Source: Spodoptera frugiperda (lineage: Eukaryota > Arthropoda > Insecta > Lepidoptera > Noctuidae). From it: DNA of 64,000 bases. The stretch covers positions 1,426,001 to 1,490,000 of the forward strand of contig NC_064234.1 in the NCBI RefSeq assembly GCF_023101765.2, read 5' to 3'. A program made the translations under genes and the position numbers. This document shows positions 1 through 13,400 of this stretch, in pieces. Within the stretch, counting starts at the first letter, position 1, and each line of letters starts with the position of its first letter. The notes under the pieces were generated by a model. It worked only from the letters and a program-made list of their open reading frames with translations. It was not told the origin of the DNA and ran no database searches.

Positions 1-3000
1 TCTGATGACAATCTGTTAATATATATAGGATAATAAAAAATAAACATAGGTAATATATTTCAGCCTGATTGCCTGTAACTTTTATCTAGCTGATCGATGC
101 GCATTGCTGTGTTGACTGACTGCATTGTACATACAAAGCTTAGTAGTATTGAAAATTTAATTAGTATCTTTAATTTATCATTGGTTAGTTATCCTTAAGG
201 AACTAAAGTTAATTATGATATCGATAACACGTGCCGGCTTCGTTACCTACGTAGTAAGGTAAAACAGTGGTTGTTCATAACTTGGTCCTTCGGTACACAA
301 GACCAAAATGATAAAATATTGCACCATTTCCAACCTAAAAATTGCACCATGAATATTTGTTTTACCTTCACGAATACACGTGAAACCATCGGCCGGTTAT
401 ACTGTAGTTAAATATCAAGAAAAGATAAGCTATCAAATTCACGGAGGTCTAATAACAGATCTAATTAGGAAAGTCGAAAAAACTTGTAAATTGTGGAAGA
501 TAGGCGGAAGACAAAAGGATGGATCTACTGCCAAGGATGCGCTGGACTATTAACGTACTTACATACAACTCGTCAAGGTTATACTCATTAACACATCCTT
601 CAGGTTGCATGCAATATCGCAGACACATGTTTACTCTGGTACACATGTTCCTGTCGGCACTCATCGCTTACAGAACGATTTATTTGCGCCGCAATTATTG
701 TTAATAAGCTATCGTTTCTTGTATCCATTACTCAGAAGCCTCTGCTTCTTAACGGCCCCTCAGACCTTGGCACTTACATCTCATCCATTATTTAACATCG
801 ATTCTGCTTCGTTTTAAATACAATACCTAGGTACTTTGACTTGGTTTACCGTTTTTATCATCATTGGCTATCTTGTTTTGTTTCATACAATCTAATTCAT
901 GCTGGTAATGGCAAATATAGGGTTTCACAAAGAAGCGCATACGCAAGTCGCTGTGTGAGGCGCTATTTTGGCGCGCGCCGCATCGCCCGCGTCGACTATT
1001 TCAGTCCGTTCAGTGATCCTCCGCAAGCTCGCACAAAACAAACAAACAATCCTTGCAATATTATTTTAATAACACCAGGGAGGTTGGCGAAATGTTCTAA
1101 ATTAGCAATTAAAATACAATGTTGTTGTTTCAGGTAAGGGTCTTCATCGAAATTCAGCTGTAAACAGTGGGTGAGTGCGTTGATGAGAAATTGCTTAGGT
1201 ACGGAAAATTTAAATGTAATAGGGTTGGTGACGTGGGCGGCCGCGAGAGGCTTCCAGTTCACGTGACACCGTGGCTGCTGTCACGTGATGTAGAAACCCT
1301 TCAACCCATTTAGTTAATTATACCCAGGCTATGGAAATAGCTTTTATCTGAGGCCCCGCACGCGAACTCATGTAACGAAGCCGCTTTAGTACAAGTATTA
1401 GAGCTTTATTACTTTAGTATTAGTAATGAATGACTATCGAGCTTTCTAATTAGGTCCTTAGCAAAAGCTTTGAAGGACTTAAAAAGTTTTTTTATAATGA
1501 GAAAATAACAGCATTACTGTTGGAGCAAAACATTTTTTTTTAATTCTTAATGCTAATATCATTGTCGTGGAAAGTTGATCCTTATGTGGTTCTAAATTAC
1601 ATTATTATTGAGTACCTTTACTGTTATTACAGTGTTTGCGTCAACAATAACATATATAAAAATAAAAGGTGCTCCATTTTCGTGAAGGTCATGCACTTAA
1701 TAAAATATTGGGTTCGTATGACAAATATAAGGCGGTTTATATAACAACGATCCGTGTGACATTTTCCAAATGCCAGGGTTGATACGCAAATGGTGACTAG
1801 CTACCAAAGAAACGTTCTATTTTTGTATAATTTGGTATTGAATCCGATATTCTCGCATGATCGTTCACTGGGTTTGATTTGGTAAAAGATGTCCGCGGTG
1901 TAACAGTTTTATTATGGTTCTTTGATGACAAACGAAATTGAACATATCCTCAGCAATGGAAGCTTTCCAGAGTCACCCCAATTCCTAAAACAAGTAATAA
2001 GAATTGATTTGGTTTTAAAATGAAATTGGAAACATTAAAGCCGACTAACTTTGCTCTAGTCTTTAAGATAATTTACTTCACTATTCTGAAACACTACAAC
2101 AAAGGACCAACTACAAAGATAACGTCACACCAACACCATAACATTATGCTACTCCATTGTATAATCCAAAACATAAGCGGTGCCTCAAATACAACCTTGT
2201 CCTAGATTATGGCCTGAAATTTTAATCGCATGTCAACAGTACCATTGGCATCCACTCGTTAAAGGTATTAGGTATAATTAGTTCTGCAAACAATGGACGG
2301 TTGATGGGAGATAAGATCTGCGATGGATTCACTGGACAATGTGATATAGATAACTCTGATAAGCCGGCCCTTTATGCATCTGAATCAACTGGAAGGTAAT
2401 TAGGGCTTGAATCGCAGGCTTCTTACATTCCTTACTAAAAAGTAAAGTTACACTTTTTGCGAGTTAATTACGGAGACGGGAGAAATAAGTGCTTTAGTAC
2501 ATGTTCTTTCTTACAATGTAAGCGTTCAGCTTCTTGGTTTTATAGATTGTACTAAAACTGCGCAGTTCACAACAATATTTTTCGCATTCTGTTTACTTTA
2601 AATCTAAAAATAACTTATTTTTATTTGAATAAATCCTTCATTGCTAAATGGTTGTATATAAAGTTTATTCAGATTATCTTCAATGGCGGAATAAGTTATA
2701 AAAAGCGCTATTCAAAACATCGGTTCCCACACAAATAAAAGACTCGCCAAAAATATCTAACCGTAAGATGCGTGCGCGCAGGTGTACACGCGACAATGCA
2801 CACCAATTGTGCAGGAATCCTGCACCGTCGATCCTTGTAACGGAATGCTGTCAGGATCTGATGGAATACAATATTATATGTTTCTTGCATTGTGTCAAGT
2901 TCCAAATTATAGGTTCCGAAGTGTGTCATTTTGACAATGATGAACATTTTGTGTACACCTTTACTTGTTACTGGATTAAATCAGGATAAAATAATGAGTA

Positions 3001-6000
3001 TTTGCATGAAATCTTCAAAGTTGAATGCTAATTAAGTTAAATATAAATCACTGCTAATAGAAAGTGAAGTCAAAAGGAAAGGAACAGCGTTTCATAGCCC
3101 TTCGTCAGATATAGCTCCTTTTGAACTATTTGTAACCGTTTTGTTTTTATTTCCGTTTCAACTGAAGACCGTTTCTGTGTCACTACACTTTATAGTTCTA
3201 TGTTTACTCTATGATTTAATGATAGAACGTTTTACATTTTTTTTATTACGTTCACACTGTACAGCAATGTGAACATGCTTCTTTCAATTAGAATTTTGGT
3301 CGAAAAAAGATAGTTTTTATTTTTTCGATTACTGTTATGTGACTTTTAAACATTCCCGTTACTCCATAGTTGCGTTTATATCCGTCAAATTAACCGCTTT
3401 ACATTGTTGATCTACAAAAAGTTTTAAAATTTATTTCACATGTCACGAATTTCTCGCACAGCTGTCGTCATTTCACGGATTTTTGTAACTCTTCTTTGGG
3501 GTTCCTTTAGAAAATATAACAGAATACTGTTATATTTGTTGTCATCTGTATTTATTGGGCTTTCATATTTGATAATTACATTTTACCTCGTATGTATCCC
3601 AAAGATTGATTGCTGCAAAATATGACCTCGTTAATGTTTCTAAATATAATTTTGCGTGTCAAATCTATACGTGCAATAATCATATTTGTTACATTCACAT
3701 GTTGTTTTTTGGTCCGAGTTGACTGAACTTCCGGATTTAAAGTTCCAAATGAAATTAGCATTAGCGAGATAACCCACAAAATTAACGCAGAACTTTCCTA
3801 AACTGAATATTCACTATAAAAATAATTGCTTATAAGGTCAGCCCACTAATCGGTGCACCCTTTGCTTCCCCGGCAACAGCTTGGGGCCACAATAGCTTTT
3901 TTTTACCTCTAACGGTACGCAGTAGTGCCTTGACGCAGGTAGATGCGTCTGCGCAGCCGCCCATTTCTGGGGATTCAATTCTTTGATTTACCATTTCTTT
4001 GAACTTTCTTAAGCTTGGGCTATAATTATCGGCGATATAAGTACAAGTTTGTGCTGCAATCTGTTTTGTTTGATACAATCTGTTTGTACGGTCCTATTGT
4101 AACCAACCTTGAATCTAGTGAAAAAATAAGAATATTTGTGAATTCCATTCTAACAATTGAAGATCAAATTGTTGCAACACCAGTGTGTAATGATGTCATT
4201 TGTCTAACAGACACATACATCATTTGTATATGCTTTTAGTAAAATAGCTTCTGGTTATTTTCAGTTAACACAGTATAAATATACTTTAGTTTGGAATATT
4301 TGCCATAGCATGACTCATTCAAACATTTACACAAATTATTTAGGTATAACAGAATTCAATTGTTGTGAGGCCTCGGTGCGCCGTAAGCGGAGCTTTGGAA
4401 GGACGCGTGTCACTAACAATAACAAATGTAACAAAAATCCTTTTCTCGGCAAGCTAATGGCGTAGTAATTAGATGACAAACAATGTAACGTTACATTGAG
4501 CGTTTGAATAGAGCCCCGCGCCCTTGTCTCTTTGTCACAGCAGCGGTGAAAGTAAAAGTAGGTACTTACATATTGTAATGAACGGCGCCCATTTTACGAC
4601 AATACTGAAAACATTGCTGTGAAAGGTGGTAATAACGGAAATAATTCTAAAAACCTGCTCAATAGATCTCAATAGAAAGAGTTTCGGTTTCAACCCTGTG
4701 AAGTTGGAAGTAACGTTACAATTACAAGTTATGACTGCTATAACTATTATACAAGCCTTTTGGGGTAGCCTATTGCTTTTACGATTGTGCTCGAAAAATC
4801 ACCATGGTGAATCCAGCTTGTCTAGTAGTTGGTCCATGGTGTACTAGAAAACTGATATCTTATTTCGAATAAACACATTCACGTCCTTAATAATGATTGG
4901 AAGCGAAGGCTTTCTTAAATATCGTGTTACACAACTACAGTTTGCCTTCCATATCACGTAGAGTCGGGCACGCGTCCCTCAGGACCAATTCTACTGTTCA
5001 ACTAAGCGTTGAACTTGAATAAATATCAGATTTTATCTTACAAAATACTGAAATACTATTCGTATGCTTAAAATACTTTGACTACAAAATTGCAAAGTTT
5101 TAATATCAAATAGTTTTGGTCTTCTCTGCAGAAGAAATTGAAAAAGAATAAGAAGAAAATTCACTTAATTTTCGGCTAGCGATAACTTATTGAACTTGAT
5201 TGCTTTGATTTTTATTTTTTTTATATCCAACAGAGCTATCAGTTAGTATACATACATTGTAGGATACCACACGATGTTTGACAGCTTAGAACATGACAGT
5301 GTGTTGGGCGCACGCACAGGAGCCAACCGGCCAGTTATGCCATTCCTCGTGCGCGATGGTCCATTCACATCTCTGACCTGACAGGGATACATGAGATGAT
5401 TGTTACGCACACCCGGACGCCAAGTCAATCGATAGTTTGAAAGAAATTTGCCGTCCGGCCCGAAGGACCAAATTTATTTAAATTGGTCCTTTGTTCCCTA
5501 GACATAAAGGAAATATTGATCAGAACATTTGGTAGCAGAATATTATTCCCCACAATGACCAAAGTTTCTATTATAGTTATTAATATTAGTTACTAGAAAT
5601 TAGGAAATGCTCCAAAGCTAGTAAAACAATTTCGCAACGCGGACGTCTGTGCGAACTGTACAACGACTTCAGTTAATAGGTTAATACTTTACAACATAAT
5701 AAATGAGTTACTACTTCTGAATAATATCTGTAAATTGACACAAACTGAACAATTCTTTGTAACAAAAAGGTCATTTGAAGAGACATAAGATACATATTAC
5801 ACACTTCCGGCTGGTTACGTAAATAATTGAAGGGATCATTATAACAATTTCTTACACACGAGCATATTACAAACACTTATGCTGTAATAACTTGGCATTT
5901 GTCTGGAATTTACACAATTATTGTGGTCAGGTGGACTTTGGTATCGGAATCAAGGTAAAATTAAGATGTAATGGCGATTTTGCGAGGCCTGACTTGATCT

Positions 6001-9000
6001 GGTTCTTAGAATGAGGCTGAGATTTCCTTCATTAGAATCCATAAAACACTAAATTAGAAAATCACGTATCCTCGCTTTTAAAACAAAGTCCAGTTTTGGT
6101 AAAAAAAAAAAATGCTTAGTGTAGTAGATTAAGTGTAATGCCAAAATTTCTTGAAATATGTAATATGTAACGAATTATTCGGAGTTTTTCAAAAACATTT
6201 AATAAATCGAAAGAAAATCGAGTTCATCGTCCTATATAATTGGAACGCTAAAAATAATTCAGATAGTATTTTCTAATTGATAGCGCGATTTGAATAAAAA
6301 CTACCTTTAAAATTAAATACTCGTGTAACTCATAGATAATTTGGGTCGACCAAGTATACCTATTCTCGAATTTTTAGTTCCTTCTCTACCAAACACAATG
6401 TATCATAACAGACCTATGAAAAATGAAACAATTAAACATATAAGAATTTCTCAAATACGTACGTCATTACCTAAATAAAAATAACACTATTTTCAGAACA
6501 ATAATTAATTTAAATAATTAATTAACTTAGGTACTTACATTGTTCTTGAAATTGCTCTCAGTATATAAAACTCACATGACATGATATATCGTGTTGCATA
6601 TAACGTGATAACTGTCCGTAATTAATATACGTATAAAAAGTTCACATTAGGTATATCTTTATATGAAAATCTTTTATCTTTCTTTATCTGTATAATTCTA
6701 ATTTAATAAAACTTACATATGTTTCACATGATGCCCTCTCCCGCGAATGGCTTTATCAGAAGATTTATTTAGCACTCCCAGGAGGGCCCCAGAGTCAGGC
6801 CATAATTAGTCATTAACACCCAGCATAAAAGCATAAACACAATTTCTTATTTTATCAATGGAAAAGGGGCTTGTGCAAGTCTAATTACAACAATATTTGA
6901 AATATTGCACACTTCTATGACGTAGAAAGGAATTAACGTAAAGAAACGTATTTATTATACCTATAGAGGTGCAATTACACAATTATTAGTGACTAATGTA
7001 GCATCGATGACCAATCAGTCTAGCATCTAAGTTCGTTCAGTACATATGCGTAAGGTATAATAACCCTTTACGTGTTTTGTGACTTGATTGAATGAGAAAT
7101 GTGAGGTTTTTTTGTAGTTTGTCTATATTTGTTACAATATATCTACGATATATCAGATTATATCAGGGATCAGTCTGTGATATGAAGAAGTTTCCTATAA
7201 CCCGTTTTGGCTTTTGTCTAAAAGATAATAGTTCAATATAATGAAAGTGACATCACTATTTATTCCCCAAAAGGTACAAATATTAAAGTGAGGTCTAAAA
7301 TGCCAATAACAGTTCTATTTTATTAAGATTCACTGCTGACGTCAAAGTTGTTTGGAGAAAGAAGGAAAAAAATACGTTTTGATGACGTCAAGGTACAATA
7401 ATTACTTCTTTACCTTACATTATACTCGTACATAGGGAAGATACAATTCGTAGTCCTGAACGTCATTTGTTTGCTTTCATTCATCTGTGTAGAATGGAAT
7501 TCTGTGAAGAAAATACCTATGGCTCAGTATAGTGACAGAATAAGTGAGTTGTATATTAGACAGTCCGAAGTTCAGGGGAATTTGTTTTAATATACGCAAA
7601 CTGTACATACGTAATGGAAGTTAAATGTATCATTTTTGTTTTATATTTTCTTCATCATAGGACATTTGTCTTGGTAAATAAATCATAACATAAATACAAT
7701 TTTAAAATCGCGAGGTCGGTTGTTATTTTGCGCACGCAATTCAATGCTCCATTATTTTGCTAATTTAATTTAATTTGACAGACATAAACACGGTGTATGT
7801 TATTATGGATGTAAGGCCGCGAGTAATTTAATCGTCAAAAACCAAAGTAAACAATATACATTTATCAAAGTAGTATTTGCAAACCAAAAAGCTATAATAT
7901 TTATTATGATCAAAAGCATCCATAGTACGTGCGTACTTCTTGCAAAATCGAAAGTAAACATGCGAAACACACTAACACAACCATTTTTATTTACACAAAT
8001 ATTTGGGGCAATAACATACGTAGTCGAGATGGGCACTCGTCAAAAATATTGTTAACAATATTTAGAACATATCCTACCTACACCGTTTTCTGAAAGTAGG
8101 TTATCATAAAAAACCGATGTTTACGAGTTCCATAAAATGGCTACTAACTAGCTATCATCGAAATAAAAGCATTCTATAAATACAACGTGAGTCCTAGGGT
8201 CTCTATTATTGGTGCGACAAGGGCGTATTAGTATTGATGGAAGATAAACTACATTACGAACCCCCTTGTGGGAGTACTGACGTCACGAGCTATCGTATGA
8301 CCCATCAGAACCTCGAGGACGCCGATGGAGGACAACACACATAATAAGTGTGTCAGGGAAATGTTTAGAAACTTTTTATTCCATTAACAAAGCCCATCGG
8401 GAAATGAAAAAGACTACAATTGATTGCTATTGAAACGAAGCTTTCATGCCACGGAAGCAGGTCAAAGTACAACTGCTGTTCTTACAAAGTTGGTCCTTCG
8501 ATCCGCCTAATGAAGCGTTATTAATTATTAATTATGGTCCTTTTCAATAGTATTTGGTCGATATTAAGGTAAGTACGACAAGTTAACTTTTCCGTTCACG
8601 TTCCCCTTCAGATAGAAATCTTTTTAAAATATTCCTTACAAAAGAGGTCGTGGCATACGGGTGCAATGAAAAGAATGGGATGAGCAGTGTCGCAGATTTA
8701 GGTCAGCGATATGTTACACACGTGTGGTGACTAACGCGGGTTACTATTGACGCACTTACTGAATTAGTTAAACCTCTCCCGCTACATGTAAATCAGATAC
8801 ATACATTTTTTTTCTCTTTATCTGATCCCAGATTTAGAAACGTTTCATATAACTTGAGTTTTTAATTTGTTCTGACATTAAGAAGTAGAAGTTACTTCGA
8901 TAAATTATTGAAAGCTTTCAACATGCCAGTGAAGTTATTAATGTCTGACGATATGCAATTCAATAAATTGTCAATGCGTTCCTCCATCATCGGTCCTGAA

Positions 9001-9840
9001 CGCGTCTCAAGTCGGGATTGTGTTTATAAATAGTTTATAAATACTGTAATAATGTTACCGGTTGAGCTTGAGATCGTAAGTGGAGTTGCGTGCTGATGGA
9101 CACTTGTTTGCGCGCATTGGTTCAGAACCAAGGATGTAAAGGAATGACTTAATGCCAGGGTACGCGCTGTTCTAGTTATAACCAGCTAGAAACGAGTAGG
9201 CAAAGGATTGAAATACACATTATTTTACCACAAATAAATTCATTTTGCCATTATCCTCAAATGTTCGAATAGCTGTAGTTATTTTAGTACATACTCGCTG
9301 TAAATTACAATTACCTTATTCCATATTATTTGCTTCTGTATTGTTTTCAACAAGTTACAAAATTTAAGACGTTATGGATAGGTTTACTTTTTACTTCATC
9401 GATGAATAACAATAACATTTGAATTAAGTTGTATATAGGTATAGGTTGTGCATTAAATAAGGTTTTATGGTACCAGGCCCGCAATGAGTCAGGATTCTGA
9501 GCTCACTCTGACATCAACAAAGTGCACGAAAGATTGCACTCCAACATCCTTGCAGATTTCATATATGCGTAGGCGATTACTCTACAATTCACTAAACAAT
9601 TACGTCACTTTGCTCTTGTCGAGCTGTACCCAGCATTCTGATGTCTTAGGGTAAGACATTCACGCAACAAACACCTCTAGGCGTTCAATGAGTTACATGA
9701 AAGCGAGCACTGTTTTTGTATCGTGCGTAATTGTCGCGTGCAAGATCCGACAAAGTGCCCCAAGGTGTCTTCCGCGTTAAGATTTTCGCTAAATTTAAAC
9801 GAAAACTGCATCAAATGTCGTGTTATGTCGGCCATTGATA
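1..9840. other. AT-rich non-coding stretch, no gene seen
   Basis: I find no exon with a recognisable protein family. The open frames here are short (under about 100 codons), overlap on opposite strands and lack protein-like composition. The stretch lies upstream of the HECW-type exons, whose first visible exon begins mid-codon, so it may be part of a long intron of that gene or its 5' flank. Noticeable content is limited to three perfect TGACGTCA octamers (7337, 7383, 8278) and several copies of a GGTCCTT word. Moderately sure that it is non-coding. Confidence 0.6.
7337..8285. promoter_or_regulatory. Cluster of perfect CRE octamers (TGACGTCA)
   Basis: Perfect palindromic TGACGTCA octamers, the consensus CREB/ATF bZIP site, lie at 7337-7344, 7383-7390 and 8278-8285. 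Two more lie downstream at 11708-11715 and 13077-13084. In AT-rich DNA this octamer is expected less than once in 64 kb, so five in 5.8 kb upstream of the HECW exons looks enriched. The sites are seen directly; regulatory function and the target gene are inference. Confidence 0.35.
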
Positions 9841-9849
9841 TAATGCCGT

Positions 9850-10480
9850 CAAAAAACGCAATAGCGGCGTGTCTCGTGAGTCAGGCGAGCTTACGAAGTT
9901 AAACAACAACCCCGTAGCGGGCATAGAGCGTCCCCGGCTCTACGACACTGTGATTGTATCGTAACGGCAGTGTAGTCCGCGCGAGCACGCCGAGCGCACG
10001 CACCGTCCGAACACTCTTCACCTGGAGTGCGACGTGAATCGAACCTTCCGTGACAGTGCACCGATTTGATATTCAAATTGGACAATCGAAATAAGTCGTC
10101 AGGAGTGGATTGTATTGTAATGAGGCAAGCCGTATGTCGACAGCCGAGGGTGGGACCCTTGTAACAGTTGGATATATTGTTTCTTGAGATGAGTTAAGAA
10201 GTTCATGACAGTGCGTTACCAAAGTTGATCAGTGAAGTGACTGAGCCAGTGATGAGGAGTTTCCTTACGGTCTCCGAAGGCCGACAAAATTAATTCTTAT
10301 ACGGAGCTCGGGGCGCGCGCGGTGCCGCCCCGGGGGGCGCGCCGCCGCCAATTCATTAAGGGTTGGAAGAAGACCATGGGAGTCATCTCGAAAACCTTTG
10401 GCGTTGTCTTCAGCCTGTAAGTAATCAAAATCATCTTGGCGAAGTAATAATTTCCAAAACTTTTCTCTCATTACCATTTT
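9850..10480. promoter_or_regulatory. GC/CpG-rich patch, possible distal promoter or exon
   Basis: This patch is much richer in G+C and CpG than its surroundings, peaking near 10305-10350. Short open frames exist on both strands. On the plus strand an ATG in a good context at about 10375 runs 14 codons into a consensus donor (gtaagt, about 10418). Read on the minus strand, the same bases look like an acceptor (ttacttacag). No protein family is recognisable. It could be an alternative first exon and promoter of the downstream HECW-type gene or a conserved non-coding element. Confidence 0.25.
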
Positions 10481-13400
10481 ACACGTTCAAATAGAGAAAG
10501 TGAGTTCTGAAAAGTTGGTTTATCATGACGATTTATCATAGACGCAACTAGAGTAAATAAATAGTGGCAATAAAAGCCCATAACTCGACAGTGAGGCGGA
10601 GAGACGACGAAGCAGTGTGCGCTTGCGCAAGTGTTCCTATTCGCACGTTCGTCGCATCATAAAGATGCGTGCGCTTTCAGCTGCATGCGTAACAAACTGA
10701 ACGTTTTTATTAATGTGTTCATTCATATCAAACTCTTGTTTTCTGTTATCTCACGAAGTAAAAACCTCCAGTGGGTTATGCAAAAATTACGCCACGTATC
10801 TATGCTGACATCCACTCGCGTACCATTCATCATTGTTGAATTGTGAACTAGTATTCTCACAGATTCACTCTGGACTTTCCCCTCAAGATTTTATATTAGA
10901 ACTGCGTAAATAAAAATTAAACAATTTGTATTCGTAGTGCGTTTTTCTAGTTCCTATAAGGTCTCATTGAGTCAACAAGTAATGAATTTTCAAACAGTCA
11001 TTATCATTTACAATAACGATTGTGTAGGTATAAAATTGGTCCTTAATGTCGCACGTAGCCTTTTTAAGCGGATAGATGGGCTTAAAGAAGTATAAATATG
11101 GTACATTGTGTGCAATTTCAGATGACCTATAAATATAGTTTGGGCAATTTAGTAGAATGATGAATGTGTAAAACGCCACAGCGATTAGCACGCATGGGTA
11201 TTAAAACTTATGTATTCTTCTAGTTTATGTAATAATCTTATTGTTTCAAGTGAAACTTTTCTTACTTGAGACTATTTAGGTGAAGGTATTTGCAATAAAA
11301 CAGTGCGAGTTGAATACAGATTTATTGATTACTCTTAAAATCTTTTTATTATCGGGTTAAAAATTGTAATAAACCAAGATTTTTTTATGATGTTCATTTA
11401 CAAAACGTAACTAAAATGCAGTTCTAAACAGAACAACTAAAGCTTTGCTTTGAGTTGTAAAACTGTTGACAGTCTCCCAGCCCTTTGAACTCGGGGATAA
11501 ATAATGTGGAGGTCAATCGCGTTTCCGGACGACCTATTTTCCCGTAACAAGGGAGACCACAGAGCATTTTACAATTTATATCACGGTACAGTAACTGGCG
11601 TAGACATCGATCACAATGCGTCGTTACAACTCACGATTCCGATCGTGGACTCGAATAAGTTGTGCTGACTTGTGCACCGTGTAATTTTGCGGGATTGCCA
11701 ATTATTATGACGTCACAAGGCATTGGCCAACACCGGTGCCCGGCTGCTGCTATCGGACCCTATCTAAAATTAATAGGGCAAAGTTCCGTAAATGTGGCAA
11801 CGTCCGCCCGTAATAATCTCGATCGACCTTAATGCTTGAGATTGATCTATATTCATTTTCTTGATAACTAATTAAAATCTGCAACAAAGTCTGTAAGAGC
11901 TAAAAAGCAGTTGTGTTTAAAAGCTCACTAAAGCTTGGCGAACAGTAATTTGTTGTAACAATGCGCAACTAAATATAAATTCGATAGGTTTCGCTTTATT
12001 TGGCTCGGCCGGATATTACCATAAGTTGACTTGTTTCCGGCCTTAGTACCTATCAGCAATTTTGTCTCTCTTCGGTCTCTTACCGTGCCAAAAACTATCT
12101 ACAAAATCAAGGACAGTAATTCCTTCAAACAGTTTTAACTTTGTTCTGTTTATGTAATTCTATGACACATGGCTTCCTTTCTCTACGTCTCCAGAAATAT
12201 ATATCCTGTTCTGAATTTAATGGTCGTGAGAATACGTAATTTGGAGATTTAGTCTATGTCCTTTTTATGGCACCAAATATAAGATAAATAAACCTGAGTA
12301 ATGATCATTGATCGCTTAACGGACACTTGAATAGAGATAATGAAGTTAATGGCGACTGTTTAAAGTCTACCATAAATGTTACGGCGAAAATTACCTCCTA
12401 ACTTAAATGTACATAATAAATAACAGGCTATTTCTTAAGCTTGGGTGATAGTGATAAGCAAATATTTTTATCTCACTTTATACACTAATAACTTTACGAG
12501 AGCCGTGTGACATGTTATAAAAAGTATTTCTAAAAGATGTAGGAAACGGAAACATTAAAGATCTTCCGAAAAAGAAGGGTTTAAGATTTACGTCGTAAAT
12601 AATCCGTAAGCCAAACATAGTTAGGCGTACGCATCAACAAGTGTCGGAGATTCGCATTAAACATCCCCAGTAAACACAACACAAAGATGTTTGCAATATA
12701 ATCTGCTTCTTTGTCAAGATGCTCTAGAAAGGTTCTCAATTGTAAGATCTTCTTTGTGCCTCCAAAATTTCTGGAATCGCGGTAATTGTCAAAGAAACCC
12801 TCTCAAATGCTCAATAGGTCGTTTGGCATCGGATAACCGTTTTTTAGTTTCAAGATATCCGAATCGTTTTGTCTCCTTTGATGTAGTTACTCGAAAGATG
12901 GGAAAACATTTTTAGGATTGAAAGCTTTTGCAGCCAATTCAGGAAACCATTTATCAAATTTGCGAATTTCTTGAATTTGTGTCTTGTGCCAAACTCAACA
13001 TAAACTCGACTCCAGGAAATGCCGTTGCGTGATACTCATCTGTGATAACAAATATCTGGATATAGCTTTGTAACGTTGACGTCATCAGGTATTTCAGTAA
13101 GCCATCATATTGGTTACTATTTGTATCGTGGTGCACATTACTTATTCATTCCAGCATTGTCCTTGTTTGCTTTTGTTCGTCTAATTTTGTTATCAGCTCT
13201 ATTATAAATGAGTTGTACTCTTTTGTAACATCATTACTATATTATTTTTGTCTACCTGATAATCTTTTATTCTTTATAATTGATGCAATATCGGAGGCCA
13301 AAATAGATAGGATTATGATTAAATTAATTTAACTACATGTCTGTCAGGCTTGGTATTTAGTTAGTCGTTATCGCTAAAATGGATCAGATCAGTAAACACC

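Noticed and set aside
5273..5380. Short frame starting MFDSLEHDSVLGARTG
   Set aside because: Protein-like in look, but only about 35 codons, with no splice signals at sensible places and no family.
8237..8344. 35-codon frame starting MEDKLHYEPPCG
   Set aside because: Short and isolated, with no family match and no splice context. Consistent with chance.
12690..13140. Possible minus-strand gene fragment
   Set aside because: Protein-like pieces in three frames with stops and no recognisable family. At most a decayed fragment; not supported as a gene.
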